Of a stretch of DNA of 64,000 bases, positions 8,858 through 16,789 are shown piece by piece. A program made the translations under genes and the position numbers. The notes below the pieces were generated by a model. The model was given only the letters and a program-made list of their open reading frames with translations. It was not told where the DNA came from and ran no database searches. Each line of letters starts with the position of its first letter. Position 1 is the stretch's first letter. The DNA lies in contig MFFN01000002.1 in the NCBI GenBank assembly GCA_001777915.1, forward strand, positions 124,001-188,000, given 5' to 3'. The stretch comes from Candidatus Edwardsbacteria bacterium RifOxyA12_full_54_48. GTDB taxonomy: Bacteria; Edwardsbacteria; AC1; EtOH8.

Positions 8858-9052
8858 ATGGCTTTCATTCCCATCGAAGAACTGAGCGAAGGCATGGAGA
8901 ACAAATACATGGCGGTCCTGGTGGCCGCCAAGGAGGCCCGGCGCCTCAACGACAAACGGAGGATGGGCCGGATGGACATGGCCCTGAAGCCCATCTCGCT
9001 GGCCCTGGAGCGGCTGAGGGACCACAAGGTGGAATTCCACGGCAATGACTAA
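8858..9052 (+). CDS. rpoZ: RNA polymerase omega subunit
   Basis: A 64-residue protein with the RpoZ/Rpb6 pattern (MENKYMAVLVAAKEARRLND...KPISLALERL). Omega binds the beta' subunit and aids polymerase assembly. The short length is typical of divergent omega proteins. The identification is strengthened by position: gmk lies 20 bases upstream and coaBC overlaps its last 8 bases. AAGGAG precedes ATG 8858. Confidence 0.9.
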   Translation: MAFIPIEELSEGMENKYMAVLVAAKEARRLNDKRRMGRMDMALKPISLALERLRDHKVEFHGND

Positions 9053-10241
9053 AGCTCCCAACATAGTGTTGGGGGTGACCGGCAGCATCGCCGCCTACAA
9101 GGCCCTGGACCTGGTCGGCCGCCTGAGGAAGAAAGGCTGCCGGGTGACGGTGATCATGACCGGCAATGCCTGCAAACTGGTGGGCCCGGCCTCATTCGAA
9201 GCCCTGTCGGGCAATCCGGTGGCCCGGGAACTATTTCCGGATTCCAAGCCGCAGAATATCGAGCACATATCCCTAGCCCAGCTGGCCGATGTGCTGGCGA
9301 TAGTGCCGGCCTCGGCCAATTTTATCGCCAAGGCCGCCGCCGGCATCGCCGACGATCTGCTGACCACGGTGGCCCTGGCCGTTAGGGCGCCGGTGCTGCT
9401 GGCCCCGGCCATGAATGTGAATATGTGGGAGAACCGGATCGTCCGTCAGAACGTCAAACGGCTGGCGGATAACGGCTGGCGGATGGTGGAGCCGGAATCA
9501 GGCCGGCTGGCCTGCGGGGCGGAGGGCAACGGTCGGCTGGCTTCGCTGGATAAGATTGAGAATGAAATCCTTTGCCTGCTGGGCTGGAAGGATGATTACC
9601 GGGACATCCCGCTGATCATCACCGCCGGGCGGACCGAGGAGCCCTGGGACCCGGTGAGGTTCATCTCCAACCGCTCATCCGGCAGGATGGGCATGGCCCT
9701 GGCCGAACAGTCCGCCCGCCGGGGGGCCAAAGTGACATTGATATCCGGCCCGGCCGATGTCCCGGCTCCGGAGGTATTCAAACATATAACGGTAAATACC
9801 GCCGCCCAGATGAGCCAGGCGGTGCTTAAAGAGCTGCCGCATAACCGGGCATTGATCATGGCGGCGGCGGTGGCGGACTACGCCCCAAAAAATATTGCCT
9901 CCGGCAAGATCAAAAAAAATAACGACGACGATATGACTTTGACCCTCAAGAAGAATCCCGATATAATTCAACTGGCCGCAGGCAGGCGAAAAGCCGGGAC
10001 GGTGCTGGTGGGTTTCGCCCTGGAGACGGATAATCTGATTGCCAACGCCAGGAAAAAGCTGGCCGCCAAAAAACTGGACCTGATCGTGGCCAACCCGGCA
10101 AAAACGCTGTCCAGTGAAAATATCCAGGCCGTGATCATCGACCAAAAAGGAAATACCGCCAAATTCCCCCCGATGCCGAAATCCCGGCTGGCGGGGCTGA
10201 TCCTGGACCGGACCATCAAATTGATAGGAGCCGATAAGTGA
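9045..10241 (+). CDS. coaBC: Bifunctional phosphopantothenoylcysteine decarboxylase / phosphopantothenate-cysteine ligase
   Basis: A 398-residue coenzyme A biosynthesis enzyme. Residues ~5-180 are the flavin-dependent CoaC decarboxylase (GVTGSIAAYKA, IEHISLA with the catalytic His, and the PAMN..MW substrate-binding motif). Residues ~186-395 are the CoaB ligase (ITAGRTEEPWDPVRFISNRSSGRMG, then AAAVADYAP and the K-rich K.KK...LTLKKNPDI segment). It ligates cysteine to 4'-phosphopantothenate and decarboxylates the product. It overlaps rpoZ by 8 bases and shares a GTGA junction with the next gene, indicating translational coupling. Confidence 0.97.
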   Translation: MTKAPNIVLGVTGSIAAYKALDLVGRLRKKGCRVTVIMTGNACKLVGPASFEALSGNPVARELFPDSKPQNIEHISLAQLADVLAIVPASANFIAKAAAGIADDLLTTVALAVRAPVLLAPAMNVNMWENRIVRQNVKRLADNGWRMVEPESGRLACGAEGNGRLASLDKIENEILCLLGWKDDYRDIPLIITAGRTEEPWDPVRFISNRSSGRMGMALAEQSARRGAKVTLISGPADVPAPEVFKHITVNTAAQMSQAVLKELPHNRALIMAAAVADYAPKNIASGKIKKNNDDDMTLTLKKNPDIIQLAAGRRKAGTVLVGFALETDNLIANARKKLAAKKLDLIVANPAKTLSSENIQAVIIDQKGNTAKFPPMPKSRLAGLILDRTIKLIGADK

Positions 10242-10918
10242 CATCAACCGTGGCCATCAGCCGGCTCAGGAAATATCTCCTCCAGGAGCAGGAGCAGGGC
10301 GTCAGCGAACTGGTGCTGAGCAAAAAACCGGTGATATCAAGCTCCGGCAGGAGCGGGGCCCTGGCCCGGTACCAAAAAGAGATCTCCGGCTGCGCCAAAT
10401 GCCCGCTGTCCAAAACCCGCACCAACTTCGTTTTCGGCGACGGGGATCCCAAAGCCGACATGGTCTTCGTGGGCGAGGCCCCGGGCCATGATGAGAATCT
10501 GCAGGGAAAACCCTTTGTGGGCGCCGCCGGGCAGCTGCTGACCAAGATCATCGAGGCCATCAAGCTGGACCGCTCCCAGGTATATATCTGCAACATTCTC
10601 AAGTGCCGCCCGCCGGGCAACCGCAATCCGGAGCCCCGGGAGATCGAGATGTGCGAGCCCTATCTGATCAGGCAGCTGGAGCTGATAAAACCCAAGGTGA
10701 TCTGTGCCCTGGGCACCTTCGCCGCCCAGACCCTGCTGAAAAACACCACCCCGATCTCAAAACTGCGGGGCCAGATCCACTACTATCATGATATAAAACT
10801 GGTGCCGACCTTCCATCCGGCGGCCCTGCTGCGGAACCCGGCCTGGAAGAGGCAGACCTGGGAGGACGTCCAATTGGTAAGAAAGATATACGATCAGGAA
10901 AGGTCCGATGGCCGATAG
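10238..10918 (+). CDS. udg: Uracil-DNA glycosylase, family 4 (iron-sulphur type)
   Basis: A 226-residue enzyme that removes uracil from DNA. The four Cys expected to hold a 4Fe-4S cluster are at 52, 55, 123 and 139. The active-site motifs are GEAPG (79-83) and HPAALLR near the C-terminus. The start is GTG at 10238, overlapping the coaBC stop. An ~45-residue N-terminal tail before the first Cys is common in bacterial versions. It overlaps dnaB by 11 bases. Confidence 0.94.
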   Translation: MTSTVAISRLRKYLLQEQEQGVSELVLSKKPVISSSGRSGALARYQKEISGCAKCPLSKTRTNFVFGDGDPKADMVFVGEAPGHDENLQGKPFVGAAGQLLTKIIEAIKLDRSQVYICNILKCRPPGNRNPEPREIEMCEPYLIRQLELIKPKVICALGTFAAQTLLKNTTPISKLRGQIHYYHDIKLVPTFHPAALLRNPAWKRQTWEDVQLVRKIYDQERSDGR

Positions 10919-12296
10919 CAACAACATGATAGAGAGGCTGCCGCCCCAGTCGCAGGACGCCGAGATGGCGGTGCTGGGCTCGATGCTGTTGTCGCCCGAG
11001 GCCGTCTCCCGGTCGGTGGAGATCATCAGCGACGAGGAGAATTTCTACTCCTCGGCCCACCGCAAGATATTCCGGGGCATCATCAACCTCTACGAGAAGA
11101 ACCAGCCGGCCGACCTGGTGACGGTGGCCGACGAACTGCGGCGCCTTAAGTGGCTGGACGACGCCGGGGGGCCGGTCTACCTCACCCGTCTGGTGGAGAG
11201 CGTGGCCACCGCGGCCAATGTCGATTATTACGCCCGGATCGTGCTGGAGAAGGCGGTGGTGCGCCGGCTGATCAACTCCGCCACCCAGATCGTTTCCTCC
11301 TGCTACGAGGCCAGCGAGACCGCCGAGGAATTATTGGACCGCGCCGAACAGCTGATATTCTCCATCAAGGAAAAGCGCCTTCGCAAGCATCTGATGCCGC
11401 TGGGCTCCTTCATCAAGGACAGCTTCGAGATGGTGGAGAAGATGTACAAGGAGAAGCGGCACATCACCGGGGTGGAGACCGGTTTTGCCGACCTGGACGA
11501 GATGACCTCCGGCATGCAGAAGGGGGACCTGATCATCGTCGGGGCCCGCCCCTCGGTGGGGAAGACCGCTTTCGCCCTGAACATCGCCCAGCATGCCGCC
11601 ATAACCAACAAGATACCGGTGGCGGTATTCAGCCTGGAGATGTCCAAGGAACAGCTGGTCATCCGCCTGCTGTGCTCCGAGGCCCGGGTGCCGGGGCATA
11701 AGGTGCGCAGCGGCTATCTCTCCCAGCAGGATTTTACCAAGCTGGTTTCGGCCGCCGGCCTGCTGCATGAGGCCCCGATATACATCGACGAGAGTTCCAG
11801 CTCCAGCCCCCTGGAGATCAGGGCCAAGGCCCGGCGCCTGAAGTCCGAGGTGGACCTGGGGCTGATCATCGTGGATTACCTCCAGCTGATGCGGGGCTCC
11901 AATTACCGCTCCGAGAACCGCCAGCAGGAGATCTCCGAGATATCCCGTTCCCTCAAGGCCCTGGCCAAGGAGCTGGATGTCCCGGTGATGGCCCTCTCCC
12001 AGCTGTCCCGCATCTCCGAACAGCGGGGCCAGGACTCCCGCCCCATCCTGTCCGACCTGCGCGAGTCGGGGGCCATCGAGCAGGACGCCGATGTGGTGCT
12101 GTTCCTGCACCGCCAGAAGGGCGTCTACAAGGACAAGGAGGAACGGAGCCAGTCCGAGCAGACGGACGCCGACAGCGCCGAGCTGATAATCGCCAAGCAG
12201 AGGAACGGCCCCACCGGCAAGTTCAACCTGACCTTCCTCAAGGAGTACACCCGGTTCGAGAACCAGACCCAGGAGCAGAGGACCGATCCGTTCTAA
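10908..12296 (+). CDS. dnaB: Replicative DNA helicase DnaB
   Basis: A 462-residue hexameric helicase that unwinds DNA at the replication fork. The N-terminal DnaB domain (PPQSQDAEMAVLGSMLL) interacts with primase. The RecA-like C-terminal domain has Walker A ARPSVGKT, the AVFSLEMS segment, Walker B LIIVDYLQLM, and the late LSQLSR...LSDLRESGAIEQDAD signature. Length is normal and no intein is present. It ends a co-directional run, gmk-rpoZ-coaBC-udg-dnaB. Confidence 0.97.
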   Translation: MADSNNMIERLPPQSQDAEMAVLGSMLLSPEAVSRSVEIISDEENFYSSAHRKIFRGIINLYEKNQPADLVTVADELRRLKWLDDAGGPVYLTRLVESVATAANVDYYARIVLEKAVVRRLINSATQIVSSCYEASETAEELLDRAEQLIFSIKEKRLRKHLMPLGSFIKDSFEMVEKMYKEKRHITGVETGFADLDEMTSGMQKGDLIIVGARPSVGKTAFALNIAQHAAITNKIPVAVFSLEMSKEQLVIRLLCSEARVPGHKVRSGYLSQQDFTKLVSAAGLLHEAPIYIDESSSSSPLEIRAKARRLKSEVDLGLIIVDYLQLMRGSNYRSENRQQEISEISRSLKALAKELDVPVMALSQLSRISEQRGQDSRPILSDLRESGAIEQDADVVLFLHRQKGVYKDKEERSQSEQTDADSAELIIAKQRNGPTGKFNLTFLKEYTRFENQTQEQRTDPF

Positions 12297-12337
12297 GCCG
12301 AATTGCGCCAATAATAGACCGCAAATGACCAGTATAT

Positions 12338-12375
12338 TTCACCGCAAAGACGCTGAGTGCACTAAGCTTGGGTTG
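12338..12375. repeat. Dispersed intergenic repeat (CACCGCAGAG type), copy 2
   Basis: TTCACCGCA followed by AAGACGCTGAG and CACTAAG matches the order seen from 4932. A later TCTGCGCCTCCGCGGTTTG piece (about 12392-12410) looks like the inverted partner. It fills the dnaB-mlaE gap (12297-12438). Confidence 0.55.
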
Positions 12376-12438
12376 AGGTATTACCGGAACATCTCTGCGC
12401 CTCCGCGGTTTGCCGTCTCAAACCATTAATCCGTTATT

Positions 12439-13239
12439 ATGCCTTTCAAACTTAACATTCTTTCCCAGCGCAGTATTTTCGAAAACATCGGCCGCTCGAC
12501 CATCGACCTTTTCCAGGGATGGGGAGCGGCTTTCATCCTTTTGGGAAAGATCGCCCTGTCATTAAGATACATCCTCAGGAATTTCTCCCAGGTCCTCACC
12601 CAGATGATGTTCTTCGGGGTGAGCTCCCTGCCGGTGGTGCTGTTCTCGGCGGTATTCACCGGGATGGTGGCCGGGGTGCAGGCCGCCTACCAGATGCAGG
12701 GCCTGGTGCCGCCCATCTGGCTGGGGGCCGGGATCTCCCGGGCGGTGCTGATAGAGCTGGGGCCGGTGCTGACCGCCCTGGTGGTGGCCGGCCGGGTGGG
12801 GGCCGGGATCGCCGCCGAGCTGGGCACCATGAAGGTCACCGAGCAGATCGACGCCCTGGAGACCATGGCCATCGACCCGGTGGCCTACCTGTACATGCCG
12901 CGTTTCGTGGCCGGGGCGGTGATGGCCCCGGTGTTGACGGTGTTCGCCAATTTCGTGGCCCTGATCGGCGGCTGGCTGGTGGCGGTGCTGTCGGTGGGCA
13001 TCTCCAGCCAGATGTACCTGGACGGCCTGCGATTCCATTTCCACACCCGGGACCTGGTGGGCGGGATCGTCAAATCGGTGTTCTTCGGGATCATCATCGC
13101 CACCTCGGGGTGCTTTCACGGCTCGACCACCGAGGGCGGGGCCGAGGGGGTGGGCAAGGCCACCACCAATTCGGTGGTCACCTCGGCGGTGCTGATACTG
13201 ATATTCGATTACATCATCTCGGCCTGGATATTCAGGTAA
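12439..13239 (+). CDS. mlaE: MlaE-family ABC transporter permease
   Basis: A 266-residue inner-membrane permease of the MCE/Mla phospholipid-transport family, with about five hydrophobic segments. The diagnostic stretch is GRVGAGIAAELGTMKVTEQIDALETMAIDP (from ~residue 116), where the EQIDAL loop contacts the ATPase. It should move phospholipid or other lipid between the inner membrane and a periplasmic MCE protein. Its ATPase partner (14762) follows but is separated by a foreign-looking AT-rich gene. No MCE-domain (MlaD) gene is in the window. No clear ribosome site is seen before ATG 12439. Confidence 0.93.
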   Translation: MPFKLNILSQRSIFENIGRSTIDLFQGWGAAFILLGKIALSLRYILRNFSQVLTQMMFFGVSSLPVVLFSAVFTGMVAGVQAAYQMQGLVPPIWLGAGISRAVLIELGPVLTALVVAGRVGAGIAAELGTMKVTEQIDALETMAIDPVAYLYMPRFVAGAVMAPVLTVFANFVALIGGWLVAVLSVGISSQMYLDGLRFHFHTRDLVGGIVKSVFFGIIIATSGCFHGSTTEGGAEGVGKATTNSVVTSAVLILIFDYIISAWIFR

Positions 13240-13259
13240 AACAAAAGCAGGTGTTTTAG

Positions 13260-14750
13260 ATGCAAGAAGTAACACAACAGAAAATATTATCAATTCATAT
13301 CGATAAATTAAAAAGTATTGTTAATTTACCTGAAATGTCTTTTGATGGTAAATATATCACTGGCATTTTTGGTGTAAATTGTTCAGGCAAATCAACAATA
13401 TTACACGATTTAGCGTGTTGCTATAATCCACAAAAAGAGGAACAACAAAACTATAAATTCAGCAATTTCTTTCTTCCTACTAGTGATTCAAAATGGGATG
13501 GTAGTAAGTTTACAATAAAGCACAGCTATAGAATTGGTGCTGACGCATATGATAATAAATTATTTGAATTTAGCAAGTCTAATGATAGGTGGAAACCAAA
13601 ATACAGTAAAAGAATCAAGAGGTATGTAGATTACATTGGAATTAAGACTTGCGTTCCACGGATAGAAGAAGAGAGGCAACGGACATTAATAAATTATCAA
13701 ACAAACCCTTTAACAAGCGAATTGCATACAACGGTTAAAAGAAAAGCAAGTTATGTTTTAAATCGCGTATATACAGAATATAATCTATTGAATAGTACAT
13801 TGCGTGGCACCACTTATACTGGTGTTGCCCACAATCGTTTGAGATATAGCGCACTTAGCATGGGTGCAGGCGAACAAAGAATATTTAAAATATTAGAGCA
13901 AATATATAAAGCACCCAAATACAGTTTGATTTTGATAGATGAAATAGATTTACTTATGCATAATGATGCACTAAATAGACTTATTGAAGTACTTTCCGAG
14001 AGAGCAATAGATAAAAATATTCAAATAATATTTACATCACATAGAGAAACATCACTAGATTTGAGTAATTATATTAATATTAGGCATATACACACAATAG
14101 GTGAAAGCACGTTATGTTTCAATAATACAAAACCAGACGCAATACACCGTTTAACTGGTAGAATTGAAAAACGCCTTGAAATATTTGTCGAAGATGAGTT
14201 TGCTCGTTCTATTGTAGAAAAAATTGCCATGGACATGGGACTTTTAAAGTATCTTTCAATAAAAGAATATGGTGCTGCTATTAATTGTTTTACCGTTGTA
14301 GCTGGCTTATTATTAAACTCAGATAATATTGATAATACTTTATTTGTTTTAGATGGTGATAGATACGTAAGTAGTTCAGAAAAGTCTGAATTTATTAATA
14401 AATTGATTACTGGTTCAGATGAAACAGCAAACAGATTACGTGCAAAAGCATTAACACATATAACGGAAGTAATTTTACCGGCAGCAACGAGTCCCGAACA
14501 ACATGTGTATAATATTCTAAAATCGTTACAAAACACTGAAAATGAGTTTGTTTCCCTCGCAAATAATATTTCCGTTGAGAATGATAATCATAATTATATT
14601 GATAGAATCATAGATACAATAGGCTTAGACCAGAAAGCTGGTTTAGTAAGAATTATAGATTTAATTTCTGAAAGAGAAGAGTGGGAAACAATGGTTAGTA
14701 ATATTAAAACTTGGTTGGAAAGTAAAAAAACAGAAGTAATCGAAAATTAA
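13260..14750 (+). CDS. OLD-like AAA/ABC ATPase with TOPRIM nuclease domain (probable defence gene)
   Basis: A 496-residue protein. The ABC-type ATPase half has Walker A GVNCSGKST (38-46), signature LSMGAGEQR (199-207), Walker B LILIDEID (Asp227-Glu228) and the switch His in FTSHRE. The C-terminal half has TOPRIM-like acidic motifs: LEIFVEDEFA (Glu311-Glu313) and LFVLDGD (Asp365, Asp367). This order, ATPase then TOPRIM, is that of OLD-family nucleases, many of which act in phage defence alone or with a partner. Codon use is strikingly AT-rich: bases 13261-13320 hold 14 G/C, against 46 in 12781-12840. It sits exactly between mlaE and mlaF with 20 and 11 base gaps. The ribosome site AGGTG is weak. 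No UvrD-like, retron or toxin partner is adjacent. Family assignment is from motifs only. Confidence 0.8.
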   Translation: MQEVTQQKILSIHIDKLKSIVNLPEMSFDGKYITGIFGVNCSGKSTILHDLACCYNPQKEEQQNYKFSNFFLPTSDSKWDGSKFTIKHSYRIGADAYDNKLFEFSKSNDRWKPKYSKRIKRYVDYIGIKTCVPRIEEERQRTLINYQTNPLTSELHTTVKRKASYVLNRVYTEYNLLNSTLRGTTYTGVAHNRLRYSALSMGAGEQRIFKILEQIYKAPKYSLILIDEIDLLMHNDALNRLIEVLSERAIDKNIQIIFTSHRETSLDLSNYINIRHIHTIGESTLCFNNTKPDAIHRLTGRIEKRLEIFVEDEFARSIVEKIAMDMGLLKYLSIKEYGAAINCFTVVAGLLLNSDNIDNTLFVLDGDRYVSSSEKSEFINKLITGSDETANRLRAKALTHITEVILPAATSPEQHVYNILKSLQNTENEFVSLANNISVENDNHNYIDRIIDTIGLDQKAGLVRIIDLISEREEWETMVSNIKTWLESKKTEVIEN

Positions 14751-14761
14751 TAAACATTTTA

Positions 14762-15490
14762 ATGATCGAGATATCCAACATATACAAATCCTTCAACTCC
14801 AAGCAGGTGCTGGCCGGGGTGGACCTGTCTATCAACACCGGGGAGACCATGGTGATCATCGGCGGGTCGGGCTGCGGCAAGAGCGTCCTGCTGCGCCATA
14901 TCATCGGGCTGATGCAGCCGGATAAGGGATCCATCAAAATTGACGGCACCGAGCTGGCCCATATCAGAAAAAATGAATTGTTCGCCCTGCGGAAGCGCCT
15001 GGGTATGTTGTTTCAGGGGGCGGCCCTGTTCGATTCGCTGACGGTGGCCGAGAACGTGGGGCTGGGGCTCAAGGAGCATTCGGAATATTCGGCCGAGCAG
15101 ATATCCGGCATCGTCAATAAAAAGCTGGAGCTGGTGGGCATGTCCGGCACCGGCGGCCTGATGCCGGCCGAGCTCTCCGGCGGGATGAAGAAGCGGGTGG
15201 GGCTGGCCCGGGCCATCGCCATGGACCCGGAATACATCCTCTACGACGAGCCCACCACCGGGCTGGATCCCATCATGGCCGACAAGATCAACGATCTGAT
15301 CATCGACCTTCGGAACAAGATGACGCTGACCTCGATAGCGGTCACCCACGACATGGTCAGCGCCTCCAAGATCGCCGACCGGATCGCCATGCTGCATCAG
15401 GGCAGGATCATCTTCTGCGGCACCCCGGAGGAGATAAAAGGATCGCCGGACCAAAGGGTCCAGCGGTTCATCAACGGCGAGGCCGATTAA
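14762..15490 (+). CDS. mlaF: MlaF-family ABC transporter ATP-binding protein
   Basis: A 242-residue ATPase with Walker A GGSGCGKS, signature LSGGMKKR, Walker B ILYDEPTTGLDP and a switch His in AVTHDM. The GGM variant of the signature is typical of Mla/Ttg2A-type ATPases. It energises lipid transport with the permease at 12439. The 11 bases before its ATG are AT-rich and show no Shine-Dalgarno sequence, so translation may depend on the inserted upstream gene. A strong terminator follows at once. Confidence 0.95.
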   Translation: MIEISNIYKSFNSKQVLAGVDLSINTGETMVIIGGSGCGKSVLLRHIIGLMQPDKGSIKIDGTELAHIRKNELFALRKRLGMLFQGAALFDSLTVAENVGLGLKEHSEYSAEQISGIVNKKLELVGMSGTGGLMPAELSGGMKKRVGLARAIAMDPEYILYDEPTTGLDPIMADKINDLIIDLRNKMTLTSIAVTHDMVSASKIADRIAMLHQGRIIFCGTPEEIKGSPDQRVQRFINGEAD

Positions 15491-15517
15491 AAAGCCCGGA
15501 TTTTCATCCGGGCTTTT
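15490..15517 (+). terminator. Rho-independent terminator after mlaF
   Basis: A perfect 12 bp stem, AAAAGCCCGGAT (15490-15501) with ATCCGGGCTTTT (15506-15517), has a TTTC loop and ends in a T run. It can serve both strands, as the next gene is convergent. Confidence 0.92.
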
Positions 15518-15543
15518 GTCAAACGGTTGATTCTTAACAGAGG

Positions 15544-15603
15544 ACCTCACCCTACCCCTCTCCTAATGCTTTAGGAGAGGGAAGCCGACAGGCAGGGAGA
15601 GGT
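15544..15603. repeat. 60 bp imperfect palindromic intergenic repeat
   Basis: It starts ACCTC (15544-15548) and ends GAGGT (15599-15603). The core hairpin is CCCTCTCCTAA (15556-15566) with TTAGGAGAGGG (15571-15581). It lies between two convergent genes. Confidence 0.65.
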
Positions 15604-15613
15604 CAAAGACCCA

Positions 15614-16648
15614 TTACTGCCAGCCAAGAAACCTCAAGGTATTGTTCAGGCTGATGTCATCCAGCTCTTTTTGGCTGAAGCCCCTGGATTTCAGCATCCT
15701 TATAAGACCGGGCAGTTTGTCCGGACCGTCCAGTCCCTCCGGTGTTTCCCGTATTCCGTCGAAATCCGAGCCGATGGCCAAGATATCGGTCCCGGCCAAC
15801 TCTTTAATATACTCGAACTGGTCGGCCACACTCTCTACCGATTTGGGTTTATGTTTATCCCCCAGAAAGGCCGGACAAAAATTTATTCCCATCAATCCCA
15901 TTTTATCAGACACGGCCTTGATCTGCTTGTCCGAGGCATTCCTGAAATGCCCGTTGAGAAATTTTACGCAGGAATGAGACAGCAGGGGGGGATGTCGGCT
16001 GGTTTTCAGCACATCCCAGAAAGTTTTTTCCGAGGAATGGGAGAGGTCGATATGGATGCCCAGTTTATCGGCCCGGGCGATGAGTTTGCGTCCCAGCGGG
16101 GTGAGACCTTTGTCCAAGCCGGTTTTATGCGCGCTGTAGGCCGAAGTGGCAAACTGGTTGGAGTTGTTCCAGGTGAGGGTCAGGATCCTCACCCCTTGGT
16201 CATAAAGTGAATCCAGCCGGGAGATGTCGCCGTCCAGCACGTGACCGCCCTCCACTGCCAGCATGATCCCTACCTTGTTATTTTTACGGCATTCCTGCCA
16301 GCTCTTTTTATCGCTGACCAGCATCAGTTCAGAGGGATGGTCGGATATCTCCTTCTTTGCTGCGGCTATCAGCTGCCGGGCCCGGTCCCATGCCTTGCGG
16401 TGCCTGTATTTGGGAGACACCCAGCAGGCGTAGACCTGCAGGCCGATCCCGCCGGCTGTTAGTTTTTCCGGAGCGACCTGGCTTTTTGCCTGCTGCCCGC
16501 CGATCCCCTTACCGTCGGCCAGGTTGATGGCGGTGTCGCAATGCAGGTCGCAGATGGTGGTTTGGGACATATTGTCGCCGGCTCCCTGTAAAATATTTGC
16601 GGATAAAATTATCCTTGATAGTGTCGGAAAAATGAGGCGGTGCTTCAT
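15614..16648 (-). CDS. Membrane dipeptidase (peptidase family M19)
   Basis: A 344-residue zinc-dependent dipeptidase of the renal-dipeptidase family. Metal-binding motifs are DLHCD near residue 33, the Glu of AVEGG, DLSHSSEKTFWDV and LSHSCVK. It should split dipeptides, possibly including D-residues from wall turnover. The start ATG at 16648 is backed by GGGAGGA. The first ~25 residues form a modest hydrophobic leader, so export is possible but uncertain. It is divergent from the peptide-binding lipoprotein gene, which suggests a shared peptide-use theme. Confidence 0.92.
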   Translation of the reverse strand: MKHRLIFPTLSRIILSANILQGAGDNMSQTTICDLHCDTAINLADGKGIGGQQAKSQVAPEKLTAGGIGLQVYACWVSPKYRHRKAWDRARQLIAAAKKEISDHPSELMLVSDKKSWQECRKNNKVGIMLAVEGGHVLDGDISRLDSLYDQGVRILTLTWNNSNQFATSAYSAHKTGLDKGLTPLGRKLIARADKLGIHIDLSHSSEKTFWDVLKTSRHPPLLSHSCVKFLNGHFRNASDKQIKAVSDKMGLMGINFCPAFLGDKHKPKSVESVADQFEYIKELAGTDILAIGSDFDGIRETPEGLDGPDKLPGLIRMLKSRGFSQKELDDISLNNTLRFLGWQ

Positions 16649-16666
16649 AATATCCTCCCAAAAGGT

Positions 16667-16695
16667 ACTATACTACAGAAATATTGACAAATCAA
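16667..16695 (-). promoter_or_regulatory. Promoter for the dipeptidase gene
   Basis: On the minus strand, TTGATT (16695-16690) and TATAGT (16672-16667) are 17 bases apart, followed by GGGAGGA and the start codon at 16648. Confidence 0.7.
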
Positions 16696-16705
16696 CAAAT
16701 TTTAC

Positions 16706-16732
16706 TTGACAAATCGCTTAACTTATTATAAT
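16706..16732 (+). promoter_or_regulatory. Promoter for the peptide-binding lipoprotein gene
   Basis: TTGACA (16706-16711) and TATAAT (16727-16732) have a slightly short 15-base spacer. A second TTGACA occurs at 16684. The start codon is at 16790. Confidence 0.65.
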
Positions 16733-16789
16733 TTATACATATTACAGGGGATCAGGGCTATAATCGAACGTTAATAAAAGGAGCGAACC

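Noticed and set aside
11331-12311. 326-codon open frame opposite dnaB
   Set aside because: It is antisense to a fully conserved helicase and has the typical shadow composition; no family features are seen.
13260-14750. Inserted gene as an insertion sequence transposase
   Set aside because: Its motifs are ATPase and TOPRIM; there is no DDE or HUH signature and no terminal inverted repeats at the edges.
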